A DNA stretch of 64,000 bases from Peptostreptococcus faecalis (GTDB lineage Bacteria > Bacillota > Clostridia > Peptostreptococcales > Peptostreptococcaceae): positions 62,001-126,000 of the forward strand of contig NZ_OERU01000001.1 in NCBI RefSeq assembly GCF_900240845.1, given 5' to 3'. How positions within the stretch are numbered: the first letter of the stretch is position 1; the number at the start of each line of letters is the position of its first letter. The position numbers and the translations under genes were made by a program. A model generated the notes under the pieces. That model made no database searches and was not told the origin of the DNA. It worked only from the letters and a program-made list of their open reading frames with translations. Positions 9,054 to 19,800 of the stretch are shown in pieces.

Positions 9054-10130
9054 ATGAAAAAAATATATATAATTATTTTATCTATAGTAGCAATTATTTT
9101 AATATCGGTGGCTGCTTTTATTCTATACAATGAAAACAAAGACAATCTAACAACCGAAAAAGATGTTTCTATACTTACGACATATGCAAGTGGAAGCGAA
9201 CTTTCTTTCTGGAGATATGATGATGACTTAAATCTTCTATCCAAAAAACAAATTCCTATAGGTAAATCTGGTTCTTATGAATCTACGGCTGTACACAATG
9301 ACGAAATCTATTATATTGTGGGATGTAAAAAATTATTTATGTATACCAAAAATAAAGTACTTGTCTTTTCAAAATCCGGTGGAAAACAAGTTAAATCTTA
9401 TCCTCTATTGAATAATTATCAACCAAATACAATAGAAGTAGACGACAACAACATTTATAATACCTATAACAATGATAAAGAAGTTATATTTTCTAAAATC
9501 AACAAAAAGAATAACAAAGAAGAATCTATTCTTTTAAAAAAATCAGAAAAAAAGAATGGAATATATAACTATTATGTTGCTGACTACATTTCTGAGCATA
9601 ATGGTAAAGTATACGCATTTTTAAGAAGCAATGATAGGACAATATTAAAAATAATAAATCCCAAAAATATGACTGTAGAAAAAGACATAGAACTTGTTGG
9701 TGGTCTATCATTTACTTCAGCAGTTTTTGATAAAAATAAAATGTATGCTGGAGCAATGAGAGGTGATCACAACGATACTGGGCGGTTAATTGTTTTAAAT
9801 CTAGACAACGGAAGAATTGAAAACCAAATTGAAACAGATGAGATGGTGTTTTCAATGATAGATGATGACGATTCAAATATTCTTGTATTTAAATCAAAAG
9901 ATGAATCTAATCCAGAAAATCATACTAGCATAATGAAGTATAATAAATTAACAAATAAATTAGATCCATACAAAAAAATGGATAGAACTGTTTTATCAGC
10001 TCTCAAAAATAAAGACGGTAACTTTATAATCCTTGGACACTATTCAATTGCTATATTTGATAAGGATTTTAATATAATAAAAGAAACTCAAACACCTCAG
10101 ATAGGATTTACTATAGATATATTTGATTAG
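9054..10130 (+). CDS. Membrane-anchored beta-propeller-like protein, unknown function
   Basis: AGGAGG at 9041-9046 favours ATG 9054 over the GTG at 9051. The 358-residue product starts with a lysine pair and one hydrophobic helix (about residues 4-27), giving an uncleaved signal anchor or signal peptide. The exported part has repeated beta-strand units with small turn motifs (IYYIVG, VYAFLR, MYAGAM, ILVFKS, FIILGHYS) that look like blades of a WD/YVTN-type propeller. I recognise no catalytic motif. It stands alone, divergent from the SDR gene across a 231-base AT-rich gap. Confidence 0.65.
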   Translation: MKKIYIIILSIVAIILISVAAFILYNENKDNLTTEKDVSILTTYASGSELSFWRYDDDLNLLSKKQIPIGKSGSYESTAVHNDEIYYIVGCKKLFMYTKNKVLVFSKSGGKQVKSYPLLNNYQPNTIEVDDNNIYNTYNNDKEVIFSKINKKNNKEESILLKKSEKKNGIYNYYVADYISEHNGKVYAFLRSNDRTILKIINPKNMTVEKDIELVGGLSFTSAVFDKNKMYAGAMRGDHNDTGRLIVLNLDNGRIENQIETDEMVFSMIDDDDSNILVFKSKDESNPENHTSIMKYNKLTNKLDPYKKMDRTVLSALKNKDGNFIILGHYSIAIFDKDFNIIKETQTPQIGFTIDIFD

Positions 10131-10389
10131 TTAGCCTATCGTCCAATCAATTGACTATTTATAATATCTCTCTAACTAAAAAATTTGTAACCACTGACTT
10201 TATAATATTAATATTTTTATATTTATATTCGTTAAAAAAAAGTTAAACTTATTTTCTGAAAATTGATTTAATTCTGTAAATTTTAATGTATAATTATATT
10301 ATCTTTTTATTTGCAACTAATACATGTTTTAAAATGAATTAATTTAGAGATTATTTTTTATTAAGTATTTTTGGTTGGGAGGTAATTGT

Positions 10390-11807
10390 ATGGAAAAAAT
10401 CTTAGAAATCAACAGTCTGATAAGTGATTTTGTATGGGGATGGCCAATGCTTATCTTGTTACTAGGTACAGGATTATACTTAGGCATTAGAACAAAGTTT
10501 GTTGTATTAACACATTTTAGATTTATGATGAAAAATACAATAATCAAACTTTTTTCAAAAGCAAAGCACCATGGAGAAGGAGAAGTAACTCCCTTTCAAG
10601 CGGTATCCACTGCATTAGCTTCTACAGTAGGTACGGGAATGTAGCAGGTGTAGCTCTTGCAATTGCTGTAGGTGGTCCTGGTGCTGTTTTCTGGATGTGG
10701 TTATCCGCAATACTGGGAATGACTACAAAATTTTCAGAAGTTATTTTGTCGATTACATACAGAGTGAAAAATAATGATGGTTCATTTTCAGGTGGTCCAA
10801 TGTATTACATTGCAAGAGGACTGGGACATAATTGGTTAGCAAAGCTATTTGCTCTATTTGGAGGCCTTGCATCTTTTGGTATAGGTAACATGACTCAGTC
10901 AAATTCTATATCTCAAGCACTAGAAGCTACATTTCATATTAGTCCTATAGTTACCGGTTTAATTTTAGCAGCAATAATTTCAGTAGTAATTTTAGGAGGA
11001 ATAAAGAGAATTGGATTAGTTGCAGAAAAATTAGTGCCTTTTATGGCAGTATTTTATGTTGCTGTATCCCTTCTAATACTAATATTAAATTATTCTAAAA
11101 TACCTAATGCTTTTGGACTTATATTTAGCTCTGCTTTTACAGGTCAAGTAGCAACTGGTGGCTTTGCAGGTTCAACATTAATGATGGCTATGAGAAATGG
11201 TGTTGCAAGAGGCGTGTTTTCAAATGAAGCAGGTCTAGGTAGCGCTCCTATTGCTCATGCTGCTGCAACAACAGATCATCCAGTAAGACAAGGTATGTGG
11301 GGAGTTTTTGAAGTATTCATGGATACTATAGTTATATGTACAATGACAGCACTAGTAGTTTTGGGTTCAGGTGCGTGGAATTCTGGAATCCAAGGTGCAG
11401 CATTGACTACTACTGCTTTTGAATCTGGAATAAAAGGTGGTCAGTACCTTGTAAGTGTCGGACTTACATTATTTGCATTCACAACAATTCTAGGATGGTC
11501 ATACTATGGAGAAAAATGTACTCAATACTTATTGGGAGACAAATTTGTATTGCCATATAAATTTATATACATACCGCTTGTTTTTGTAGGCTCTATTGGT
11601 GGTTTACAATCTGTATGGGCAATTTCTGATACTCTTAACGGATTGATGGCTATACCAAACTTAATTGGTGTCTTCTTCTTATCAAGCGTCGTAATAATAA
11701 TGGTAAAAGATTTTATGAAAAATCCAGATAAAATAAGAGAATCTGATAATGAATATTTAGATATACTTCCTGATAAGTTCAAACCAAGAGAACATAAAAG
11801 TAAGTAG
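10390..11807 (+). pseudogene. agcS: Sodium:alanine symporter (AGCS family), frameshifted
   Basis: The start is ATG 10390 behind GGGAGG. The first 85 residues match the AGCS N-terminus and reach ASTVGTGM, then TAG at 10642-10644. The next frame continues at once with NVAGVALAIAVGGPGA and runs to 11807 through the remaining membrane segments (FSNEAGLGSAPIAHAAA is the family signature). One base is missing in GGGAAT, which should read GGAAAT to give GTGNVAG. Rejoined, the protein is about 473 residues, normal for the family. Either the transporter is inactive or the base is a sequencing error. No second-fragment ribosome-binding site is visible. Confidence 0.87.
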
Positions 11808-11820
11808 TAATAAAATTTAT

Positions 11821-11860
11821 AAAAGGCTGCCGCTATTAATTTGAATAGCTCAGCCTTTTA
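11821..11860. terminator. Bidirectional terminator, agcS and yitT
   Basis: AAAAGGCTG pairs with CAGCCTTTT, extended by inner GCTATT/AATAGC. It lies between convergent genes. Confidence 0.9.
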
Positions 11861-11910
11861 TTACTTTTATATACTATTATTTTATAGATTTCCTTAATCA
11901 TCAGTCTTTT

Positions 11911-12789
11911 TTAATGAAGATATCTTCTTTGCAACGTAAATCCTCTACCTTCTACTTGATTCACATCACTAATTATCATAAATGCATTTTCGTCTATCTC
12001 TTTGACTATATCAACTAATTTAGGATATTCTTTTATTGACACCACTGCAATTACAATCTCTTTTTTATCTTTTGTATAGCCCCCATGTGCATCTATTATT
12101 GTAGTCCCTCTATCCAAATCCTTCGAAATTTTTTCAACTATAATTTTTGATGACTCACAAATTATTTGAACTTGTTTAGACTTCTCAGTACCAAGCAATA
12201 ATGTTTTATTTATTATATAAGAACAAACTAATACGGACACAATTCCATAAAATGCAGCATTCAATCCATAGCCTACCACACCAAATAATACTGTCAGCCC
12301 ATCTACTATCATTACCAAAACTGCTAAAGATGCTCCAGTGTATTTGTTTACTATCAATGGTATTATATCCATTCCACCTGTACTTCCATTTTTTCTGTAT
12401 ACCATACCTACTCCAAGACCTATTAGAACCCCACTAATTACAGAGGTTGCAAGTTTATCCATTACAAAAATTGAATCATCTAATGTATTATAAATACCTC
12501 CTAATATCGATATAAAAAGAGGACTCGCTATTGCACTCACTACAGTTTTTATCAAAAAACCTTTTCCTAAAATGATCGAACCAAGTAAGAATAGCCCAAT
12601 TGTAAGTAGCTGAACAGTCAATTGCTTGTTAATATCAAAAAATGCACTTAATACAACTGTTACTCCAGACGTTCCGCCTACAAGTATTTCATTTGGCAAA
12701 ACAAAAAATACTACAGCAATAGCTATTGCTAAATTACCTAACACAACTATAGGTATATCCTTTAAATTTTCCTTTAAAAATTCTTTCAT
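11911..12789 (-). CDS. YitT family membrane protein
   Basis: The 292-residue protein has five to six hydrophobic segments in the first 200 residues (DUF161/YitT_membrane repeats, with LGVGMVYRKNGSTGGMDII) and a soluble C-terminal DUF2179 domain (about 215-290, IIDAHGGYTKDKKEIV). YitT proteins are widespread in Firmicutes; their transport or signalling role is not settled. A paralogue lies at 36804-37697. The ATG has a weak GAG upstream but the N-terminus matches relatives. Confidence 0.85.
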   Translation of the reverse strand: MKEFLKENLKDIPIVVLGNLAIAIAVVFFVLPNEILVGGTSGVTVVLSAFFDINKQLTVQLLTIGLFLLGSIILGKGFLIKTVVSAIASPLFISILGGIYNTLDDSIFVMDKLATSVISGVLIGLGVGMVYRKNGSTGGMDIIPLIVNKYTGASLAVLVMIVDGLTVLFGVVGYGLNAAFYGIVSVLVCSYIINKTLLLGTEKSKQVQIICESSKIIVEKISKDLDRGTTIIDAHGGYTKDKKEIVIAVVSIKEYPKLVDIVKEIDENAFMIISDVNQVEGRGFTLQRRYLH

Positions 12790-13197
12790 AGTCTCAATAT
12801 TATCCGCAATGATAAAAATAATCTTCTACCATTACACTCTCCTTTCTTTTATTTATGTACACGCATTTTATTTATTCTATAACATATAGTATTATTCAAA
12901 TCTCACACCACTACTCATCTATATCTGCATTATTGAGTGGTATTATCTCAATTCTTGACATTATTCATACTTCTAAGCTTTATTCTTCTTTTTCAACAAC
13001 GGTACTTTTTACTAGAATGTTTTTATAATACCTCTATTAAAACAGCCCTTATACACATAATTATATCACATAGTAAAATTACTTGTTAATTTTACTCAAT
13101 TATTTTTTTATAATTCTTTATTTTCATATAGTACTAAAAAAATGTAGCCACAGTAAATTCCATGGCCACCTAAATGTTTTAATTAAATTTTTAGTAT
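12790..13197. other. Intergenic region between yitT and ddh
   Basis: These 408 bases hold the yitT upstream region and, at 13135-13172, the ddh terminator. I see no open frame with a ribosome-binding site and no RNA fold I can name. Confidence 0.5.
13135..13172 (-). terminator. Terminator of ddh
   Basis: On the minus strand GTGGCCA pairs with TGGCTAC (one G-U pair), followed by ATTTTTTT. It lies 25 bases past the ddh stop. Confidence 0.75.
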
Positions 13198-14166
13198 TTA
13201 TAATAAAAGTTTTCTCTGGTCTTCAGGGCTAAGTTTTGATAAATAAGACAGTGGTATATCAAAGGCTGTAACAGCACCTGTCCTTCCCTCTTTGTTCATT
13301 TTATATACAGCTCTAGCATATGCCACGTTAACTGATGCAGTAAATTCTGGATTACTTCCAAGTTTTAATGAAAATTCATAGACCTGATTAGTACTTTCAG
13401 AAGTATTGCCCAATCGTATCACTGTTCCACCATGAGGCATTCCTTTGTGATTTTTATTCATTTCTTCTTCAGATATAAAATGCACAAAAGTATCGTAATC
13501 GGCAAAATAATTAGGCATTGTAACTATTTCTTTTTCGATTCTTTTCAAATCTGCACCTTCTTCAGCAACTACATAACATTCTCTTGTATGTTTATCTCTC
13601 GTTGTAAGTTCGCATTTTTCTCCATTTTTAATTCTATCAATTGCTTCTTTTACTGGAATAGTATACTGTACTCCATCTTTTACACCATCTATTCTACGTA
13701 TTGCATCTCCATGACCTTGACTTACGCCTTTTCCCCAAAAAGTATACGTTTCTCCTTCTGAAAGAATTGCTTCTGAAAGTAATCTATTCATTGAAAATAA
13801 ACCTGGATCCCATCCAGTTGAAATTACTGACAGATTGCCTCCTCCAGATGCGGATTTATTGATTTCCTCAAAGTACTCTGGTATCTTAGCATGTGTATCG
13901 AAGCTATCTACTGTATTAAAATTCTTTGATATTTCTGGGCCTTGAATTTTTAAATCAGTTGCAGATCCACCACAAAGAATACATACATCGATTTCTTCTT
14001 TAAATTTTATCAAATCATCTATGCTATATACATTAGAATTCGTATCAATAGAACTTGGATCTCTCCTTGTAAATATTCCTACTAACTCCATATCTCCTGC
14101 CAATTTTATTGCTTTTTCAGCACCTTTTCCAAGATTTCCATAGCCTATAATACCTACTCTTATCAT
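13198..14166 (-). CDS. ddh: meso-Diaminopimelate dehydrogenase
   Basis: The 322-residue protein starts with an NADP-binding Rossmann motif (VGIIGYGNLGKG). It carries family segments CGGSATD, STGWDPGLFSMNR and GVSQGHGDAIRR, and MPHGGTVIR near the C-terminus. Ddh makes meso-DAP directly from tetrahydrodipicolinate, ammonia and NADPH, supplying peptidoglycan and lysine in one step instead of the succinyl or acetyl pathways. It is a single-gene unit with its own terminator. The DapA-fold protein at 50745 cannot be its supplier because that protein lacks the catalytic residues. Confidence 0.93.
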   Translation of the reverse strand: MIRVGIIGYGNLGKGAEKAIKLAGDMELVGIFTRRDPSSIDTNSNVYSIDDLIKFKEEIDVCILCGGSATDLKIQGPEISKNFNTVDSFDTHAKIPEYFEEINKSASGGGNLSVISTGWDPGLFSMNRLLSEAILSEGETYTFWGKGVSQGHGDAIRRIDGVKDGVQYTIPVKEAIDRIKNGEKCELTTRDKHTRECYVVAEEGADLKRIEKEIVTMPNYFADYDTFVHFISEEEMNKNHKGMPHGGTVIRLGNTSESTNQVYEFSLKLGSNPEFTASVNVAYARAVYKMNKEGRTGAVTAFDIPLSYLSKLSPEDQRKLLL

Positions 14167-14464
14167 GTTAGTTTACTTCCCTTCTCTATAATTTACAAAA
14201 TATTTATTTGATTCAGAATATCAAACTTATAATTAATTGTCAAATAATATATTAGAATAATATTTTCCCAATTATTTTTCTAGTTTATTAAACATATATA
14301 TTTTCTTATATTTATCGACCATTATAAATACATATGTCTATAAAATACTAATTAAAACTAAATATTTTTTTTAAAGTTTTGAAATATAGTCATATTAAGT
14401 GTATAATAAAATTAAAGTAAAATATTAATTATAAAATAATTTTAAAAGTGAAGGAGGTCTTAAA

Positions 14465-15094
14465 GTGAAAAAATCTTTAAGCAAAGAACTATCAATAGGT
14501 TTGTTAATATTTGTATTATATGCAATAAGCCAGAATATTCTACCTATAATTGTTCCTAAAGAGAATGAAAGCTTCGCCATGACGGCTTCAATCATAGGTT
14601 ATGTGTGTACATTTATAGCTGCAATAATACTTAGTAAAAAATTTGATTTAAAACTTTATTCAGGAAGGTTTGAAAAAAAACATATTCTTTATGTTGTCGG
14701 CTCTTTTGCACTAATTGTTGTTTTTAATTTAGTAAGTTTATTAATATTTAAAAAACCAACCGAATCAGAAAATCAAATGGCACTTCAAGAAATGGCTAGC
14801 GAATCCTTATGGTCTACTATAGGATATACTGTAATCATTGCACCAATTGTAGAAGAATTAGTTTTTCGTGGTAGCATAATGGGACTAATCTTTAAGAAAA
14901 GCAAGTGGATTGGTTTCGCTGTCAGTGTAATTTTATTTACAATAATACATTCTCCTACCGATTTAGAATCGGTTTATAGATATGCAACGATGGGGATTGT
15001 ATTCAGCGGGGTGTATATGACAACTAAAAATCTAAAAGTATCAACAGCATCTCATATTTTTAATAATATGATTGCATCAATTAACCTATTATAA
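14465..15094 (+). CDS. CPBP family intramembrane glutamic endopeptidase
   Basis: The GTG start is preceded by GAAGGAGGT. The 209-residue polytopic protein has the CPBP (Abi/Rce1) motif 1 EELVFRG with E130-E131 and R135, a conserved His in TIIHSPTD, and a final HIFNNM. Family members cleave or process membrane substrates, and bacterial ones are often linked to bacteriocin immunity. A second, differently placed family member is at 31308-32006. The gene is monocistronic and followed by a terminator. Confidence 0.85.
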   Translation: MKKSLSKELSIGLLIFVLYAISQNILPIIVPKENESFAMTASIIGYVCTFIAAIILSKKFDLKLYSGRFEKKHILYVVGSFALIVVFNLVSLLIFKKPTESENQMALQEMASESLWSTIGYTVIIAPIVEELVFRGSIMGLIFKKSKWIGFAVSVILFTIIHSPTDLESVYRYATMGIVFSGVYMTTKNLKVSTASHIFNNMIASINLL

Positions 15095-15122
15095 TAAAAT
15101 AGCATTTTTATTCCCATTTTTA

Positions 15123-15163
15123 AAGTCCTACTATGGTAAATTCATTTTACTAAAGTAGGACTT
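15123..15163 (+). terminator. Terminator of the CPBP gene
   Basis: AAGTCCTACT pairs perfectly with AGTAGGACTT around a 21-base loop, followed by an AT-rich tail. It lies 28 bases past the stop. Confidence 0.75.
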
Positions 15164-15329
15164 ATTAATTTACAGACTTTTTCCTCAAATTTACTTTTTA
15201 AGCAAATCTTTTGAAGTTCACTCTGTTTTTTATTTATTTTTAATTCTAGTTTAAAGTTGTATTATATATATAGCTTTATATTTTTAAGGTAGCACTTCAC
15301 CCATTTTTATTATATGTTTTGTGTTATTT

Positions 15330-15527
15330 TTATTTCTCTTCAGAGTTCTCTTCTTCATCCACTAACTCTATATTTTTATGATTCTTTTTTCTTTCTTTTA
15401 CAGCTTCTGTTAATAAGTATTCTATCTGCCCGTTAATGGATCTGAATTCATCTTCTGACCAAGCTGCTATTTCTTCATATAGTTTAGAAGATATGCGAAG
15501 AGGAATCTGTTTTTTTTTGCCGCTCAT
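15330..15527 (-). CDS. Small ribbon-helix-helix (Arc-like) protein
   Basis: I place the start at ATG 15527 (MSGKKKQIPLRI), two bases after the SPFH stop, so translation is probably coupled. The 65-residue product has a basic beta-strand (KKKQIPLRIS), two helices (SKLYEEIAAWSEDE and INGQIEYLLTEAV) and an acidic tail. This is the MetJ/Arc fold used for DNA binding, and family members of this kind recur next to SPFH genes in Clostridia. It may regulate its own operon; no operator is obvious. Confidence 0.7.
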   Translation of the reverse strand: MSGKKKQIPLRISSKLYEEIAAWSEDEFRSINGQIEYLLTEAVKERKKNHKNIELVDEEENSEEK

Positions 15528-15528
15528 A

Positions 15529-16545
15529 TTAATACAGGCTGCCACTATTTACAATGGGTTGTGCATCCTTACTTCCACATAAAACAACTAATAAGTTAGA
15601 AACCATTGCAGCCTTTCTCTCTTCATCTAGTTCAACAACTTCTCTCTCGCTAAGCTTATCAAGAGCCATTTCTACCATTCCTACAGCGCCATCTACTATC
15701 ATCTTTCTAGCATCAATAATTGCACTTGCTTGTTGTCTTTGCAACATTGCAGCTGCAATTTCAGGTGCATATGCTAAATAAGTAATCCTAGCTTCAATAA
15801 TTTCTAATCCTGCTTCTTCAACTTTCTCTTGAATTTCTTTGCGAATTCTTTCCACTACTACAGCACTAGAACCTCTTAAACTACCTTCATCTGGTTCTCC
15901 ATCTCCTGTAGTATCAATTCCCTGTGCAACATCATAAGGATATACTCTAACAATATTTCTAACAGCGCTATCACATTGTAAAGATAGGTATTCTTTGTAA
16001 TTATCTACATTAAAAACTGCTTTTGAAGTATCTACTACTCTCCACATTACTGCAATTCCAATTTCAACAGGATTACCAAGAACATCATTTACTTTTTGTC
16101 TGCTATTGTTTAAAGTCATTATTTTTAATGATACTTTCTTACTTCCTCCGCCAGTGTATTTCACTTTTCCATCTGATGACACTGTAATACCTTCACTACT
16201 ATGTCCTTCAGCTACATCTCCACTTTGACCTAGTTTAGTAGTTGCAGCAGGGTTTACTGCAGTTGAAAATGGATTTACAAAATAAAAACCTGGCTCTTTT
16301 ATGCTTCCTGTGTAATTACCGAATAAAGTCAATACCAAAGCTTCTTGAGGTTTTATTATCTTCAACCCGAAACACAATATAAAACCTACTATTATTCCTA
16401 TAATTCCAAGCAATATTAGCATCCCCATTTTCATTCCTTCAAAATTAACTGAAAATACAAATGATAATATTGATAGAATTTCAATTGCTAAAATTAAAAA
16501 TAGAAATATCATACCACTTTTTGGCTTTAATTTTTTTTCATTCAT
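15529..16545 (-). CDS. SPFH (stomatin/prohibitin) domain membrane protein
   Basis: The 338-residue protein has two adjacent N-terminal hydrophobic segments (about residues 10-65), then an SPFH domain starting GLKIIKPQEALVLTLFG and ending ARITYLAYAPEIAAAML, followed by an Ala/Glu-rich helix. SPFH proteins form large membrane-associated assemblies that scaffold microdomains. A SSDGKVKYTGGGS loop near residue 115 looks like an inserted flexible segment. GGAGGG lies just upstream of the ATG. The downstream RHH gene is translationally coupled. Confidence 0.85.
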   Translation of the reverse strand: MNEKKLKPKSGMIFLFLILAIEILSILSFVFSVNFEGMKMGMLILLGIIGIIVGFILCFGLKIIKPQEALVLTLFGNYTGSIKEPGFYFVNPFSTAVNPAATTKLGQSGDVAEGHSSEGITVSSDGKVKYTGGGSKKVSLKIMTLNNSRQKVNDVLGNPVEIGIAVMWRVVDTSKAVFNVDNYKEYLSLQCDSAVRNIVRVYPYDVAQGIDTTGDGEPDEGSLRGSSAVVVERIRKEIQEKVEEAGLEIIEARITYLAYAPEIAAAMLQRQQASAIIDARKMIVDGAVGMVEMALDKLSEREVVELDEERKAAMVSNLLVVLCGSKDAQPIVNSGSLY

Positions 16546-16896
16546 TGCTACGCCCTCCTTTTAATAATTTTTATTTGATATCATTATGATATCATTTTAA
16601 TTTCTTTTTGTCAATTTTTTAAAGTTTTTGATTTACTCATTTTTATTTATTTTATTTTTAATTTATATACTATTTTTAATTACACAATTTTTGATATAAA
16701 AAAGCTCCCTATGATAATTTTATTAAATCATAGGGAGCTTTTTACTTGTTTTTTTTAATAGTTATTCAAACTAGTAAAAAATCTGAATTTGCAACTATTT
16801 CTTTTATTTATCAATAAAGTTTTATAAAGGTATCAATTTTGTTTTTTATATCTAATATTCTAGATATTTCAAAATAAATATCTTTACTTACTCTTA
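16546..16896. other. Intergenic region between the SPFH and adhesin genes
   Basis: This 351-base AT-rich stretch contains the strong adhesin terminator (16698-16743) and the SPFH upstream region. Nothing else is recognisable. Confidence 0.5.
16698..16743 (-). terminator. Terminator of the adhesin gene
   Basis: AAAAAGCTCCCTATGAT pairs over 17 bases with ATCATAGGGAGCTTTTT. It is the nearest terminator downstream of the adhesin stop. Confidence 0.88.
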
Positions 16897-19800
16897 TTAA
16901 TTAGAGATGTATTCCATAACTTCTTTTGGAATTTCATTTCCTCTAGATAGTACTATTGGGTATGATTTTTTAGCTGCATATACTGCTCCAACTATTGCAT
17001 CAAACTCTTTTTCTCCGCTTGCTACTACTATGCTTCTAGGAGTTTTGTAAGTTTTCTTTGCTATCAGTACAGATGTTTCATATCTGTCTTTTCCGCTTAT
17101 TCTTTCTGACTTTCCTTCTAATTCTTTTTCAACGTTTTCTGATACTGATGCTATTCCTCCACCTATTGTTATTTTTGCTAAATCCCATTTTTTAATTATC
17201 TTTGATGTGCTTGTTTCTAGCTTTTTAGGTGTTGTTAGCAGTATTGGTATTTCTTTTTCTGCTGCCATACTTGTCATAGCTATTGCATCTGGGAAGTTTG
17301 TTCCATCCACTAATATTGCTTCTGCTTTATTTGCTGATAAACTTCTTACTCTATTTCCTACTTCTATTGCTGTTTCATATCTGTCATTCCCTGAAACTCT
17401 TTCTACAGTGTACTTAAATAGTTCTTTTTCCACATTTTTGCTAATAGAACTTTCTCCACCTACTAATATTATTTTATTTGCTTTCAACCTAGCTATTTCA
17501 TTCATTATTTCAGTCGAAACTTTATCTTTTCCTACTAGTATTACTGGTGCTTTTAACTTACTTGCAAGTACAGTCGCTGTTAATTCATCAGTGTATTTTT
17601 CTCCACTTGCTAACAGAACTACATCTGAGCTAGCAAATTCTTTTGACACTTCAATTGATGTTTGGTATCTGTCTTTGCCTGAAAGTCTGCTTACATTATG
17701 ATTATTTAACTGTTTTTCTACGTTTTCAGTTAATGTTGCTTTTCCTCCTATTAATGTTATTTCTTTTTTATTAGAAGGAGCTGTTGGTTTTGTATCTGTT
17801 TGAGTATCAGGTTTTACTTTATTGATGTTGTCTATGGCAGTATCTTTTTCTTTTGCTACTTCGTCAATTGTCTTTGAATCGTCTACTGCTGTCTTACCTT
17901 TTTCTTTCTCTTTTTCAACCTTAGCTATTGCGTCTTCTTTTGCCTTGTCTGATATTGTCTTATCTTCGTTTATCTCTTTTTTCTTATCTTCTGCGGCTTT
18001 ATCGATTGCTTCTTTAGCTTTATCTTTTGCATCTGATAACTCTTCAGCTGGTGTCTTTGGTGTTACCTTATTGATATTGTCTATTGCAGTATTTTTCTCT
18101 TCTTCTACCTTTGCTATCGTATCAGATTCATCTACTGCTGTCTTCCCCTTGTCTTTCTCTTCTTCAACTTTAGCTATTGCGTCTTCTTTTGCCTTGTCTG
18201 ATATTGTTTTATCTTCGTTTATCTCTTTTTTCTTATCCTCCGCGGCTTTATCGATTGCTTCTTTAGCTTTATCTTTTGCATCTTGTAACTCTTCAGCTGG
18301 TGTCTTTGGTTTTACTTTATTGATATTGTCTATTGCAGTATCTTTTGATGTTGTTACTTCATCAATTGTCTTTGAATTGTCTACTGCTGTATGACCCTTT
18401 GTTCTTTCTTCTTCTACCTTTGCAACTGCATCTTTCTTCGATTCTTCTGAGATATCTGTTCTATTGTTTATCTCATCTTTTTTCTTATCTGCAGCCTTGT
18501 CGATTTCTTCTTTAGCATTGTTTTTTGCATCTTCTAACTCTTCAGCCAACGTCTTTGGTTTTACTTTATTGATATTATCTATTGCAGTATTTTTCTCTTC
18601 TTCTACCTTTGCTATTGTATCAGATTCATCTACTGCTGTCTTACCCTTTGTTCTTTCTTCTTCTACCTTTGCTACTGCATCTTTCTTCGATTCTTCTGAG
18701 ATATCTGTTCTATTGTTTATCTCATCTTTTTTCTTATCTGCAGCCTTGTCGATTTCTTCTTTAGCTTTATTTTTTGCATCTGATAACTCTTCAGCTGGTG
18801 TCTTTGGTTTTACTTTATTTATATTGTCTATTGCAGTATCTTTTGATGTTGTTACTTCATCAATTGTCTTTGAATTGTCTACTGCTGTATGACCCTTTGT
18901 TCTTTCTTCTTCTACTTTTGCTACTGCATCTTTCTTCGATTCTTCTGAGATATCTGTTCTATTGTTTATCTCATCTTTTTTCTTATCTGCAGCTGCATCA
19001 ATTTCTTTCTTTGCTGCTTCTTTTGCATCTGATAACTCTTCAGCTGGTGTCTTTGGTATTACCTTATTGATATTGTCTATTGCAGTATTTTTCTCTTCTT
19101 CTACCTTTGCTATCGTATCAGATTCATCTACTGCTGTCTTACCTTTTTCTTGCTCTTCTTCCACCTTTGCTATCGCGTCTTCTTTTGCCTTGTCTGATAT
19201 TGTTTTATCTTCGTTTATCTCTTTTTTCTTATCCTCCGCGGCTTTATCGATTGCTTCTTTAGCTTTATCTTTTGCATCTTGTAACTCTTCAGCTGGTGTC
19301 TTTGGTTTTACTTTATTGATATTGTCTATTGCAGTATTTTTTGATGTTGTTACTTCATCAATTGTCTTTGAATTGTCTACTGCTGTATGACCCTTTGTTC
19401 TTTCTTCTTCTACCTTTGCTATAGCCTCTTCTTTGGCCTTATCTGAGATATCTGCTCTATTATTTATCTCATCCGTCTTATCTTTTGCAGCCTTGTCAAT
19501 TTCTGCTTTAGCATTGTTTTTTGCATCTTTGATGTCTTGAGACTCTGTTACATATACAGTATAAATACCATTTTTATCAACTTTAACTTCAGATGTTTGT
19601 GTCTGTCCTTCTTTTAAGTCCTCATCCTTTGCATACTGTAACCCCTCTGGAATACTAGATGTAAATTTTTCTTCACTTAAATTTACTGTTTCACCAATAT
19701 ATTCATTAAATGTAGATGTTCCCACTGTTTTGCCTGTTTCTGTGTTAACATAATTAACAGTAAAATCGGTTTTATCACTATGTACATAAATAGTTGTTAT

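Noticed and set aside
12790-13134. A possible riboswitch or leader in the yitT-ddh gap
   Set aside because: I could not fit any known conserved core, and the only clear fold is the ddh terminator.
17207-19390. Long plus-strand open frames across the adhesin repeats
   Set aside because: They are antisense shadows of a repetitive, Lys/Glu/Asp-rich minus-strand gene; their Ser/Leu/Phe-rich translations have no start signals.
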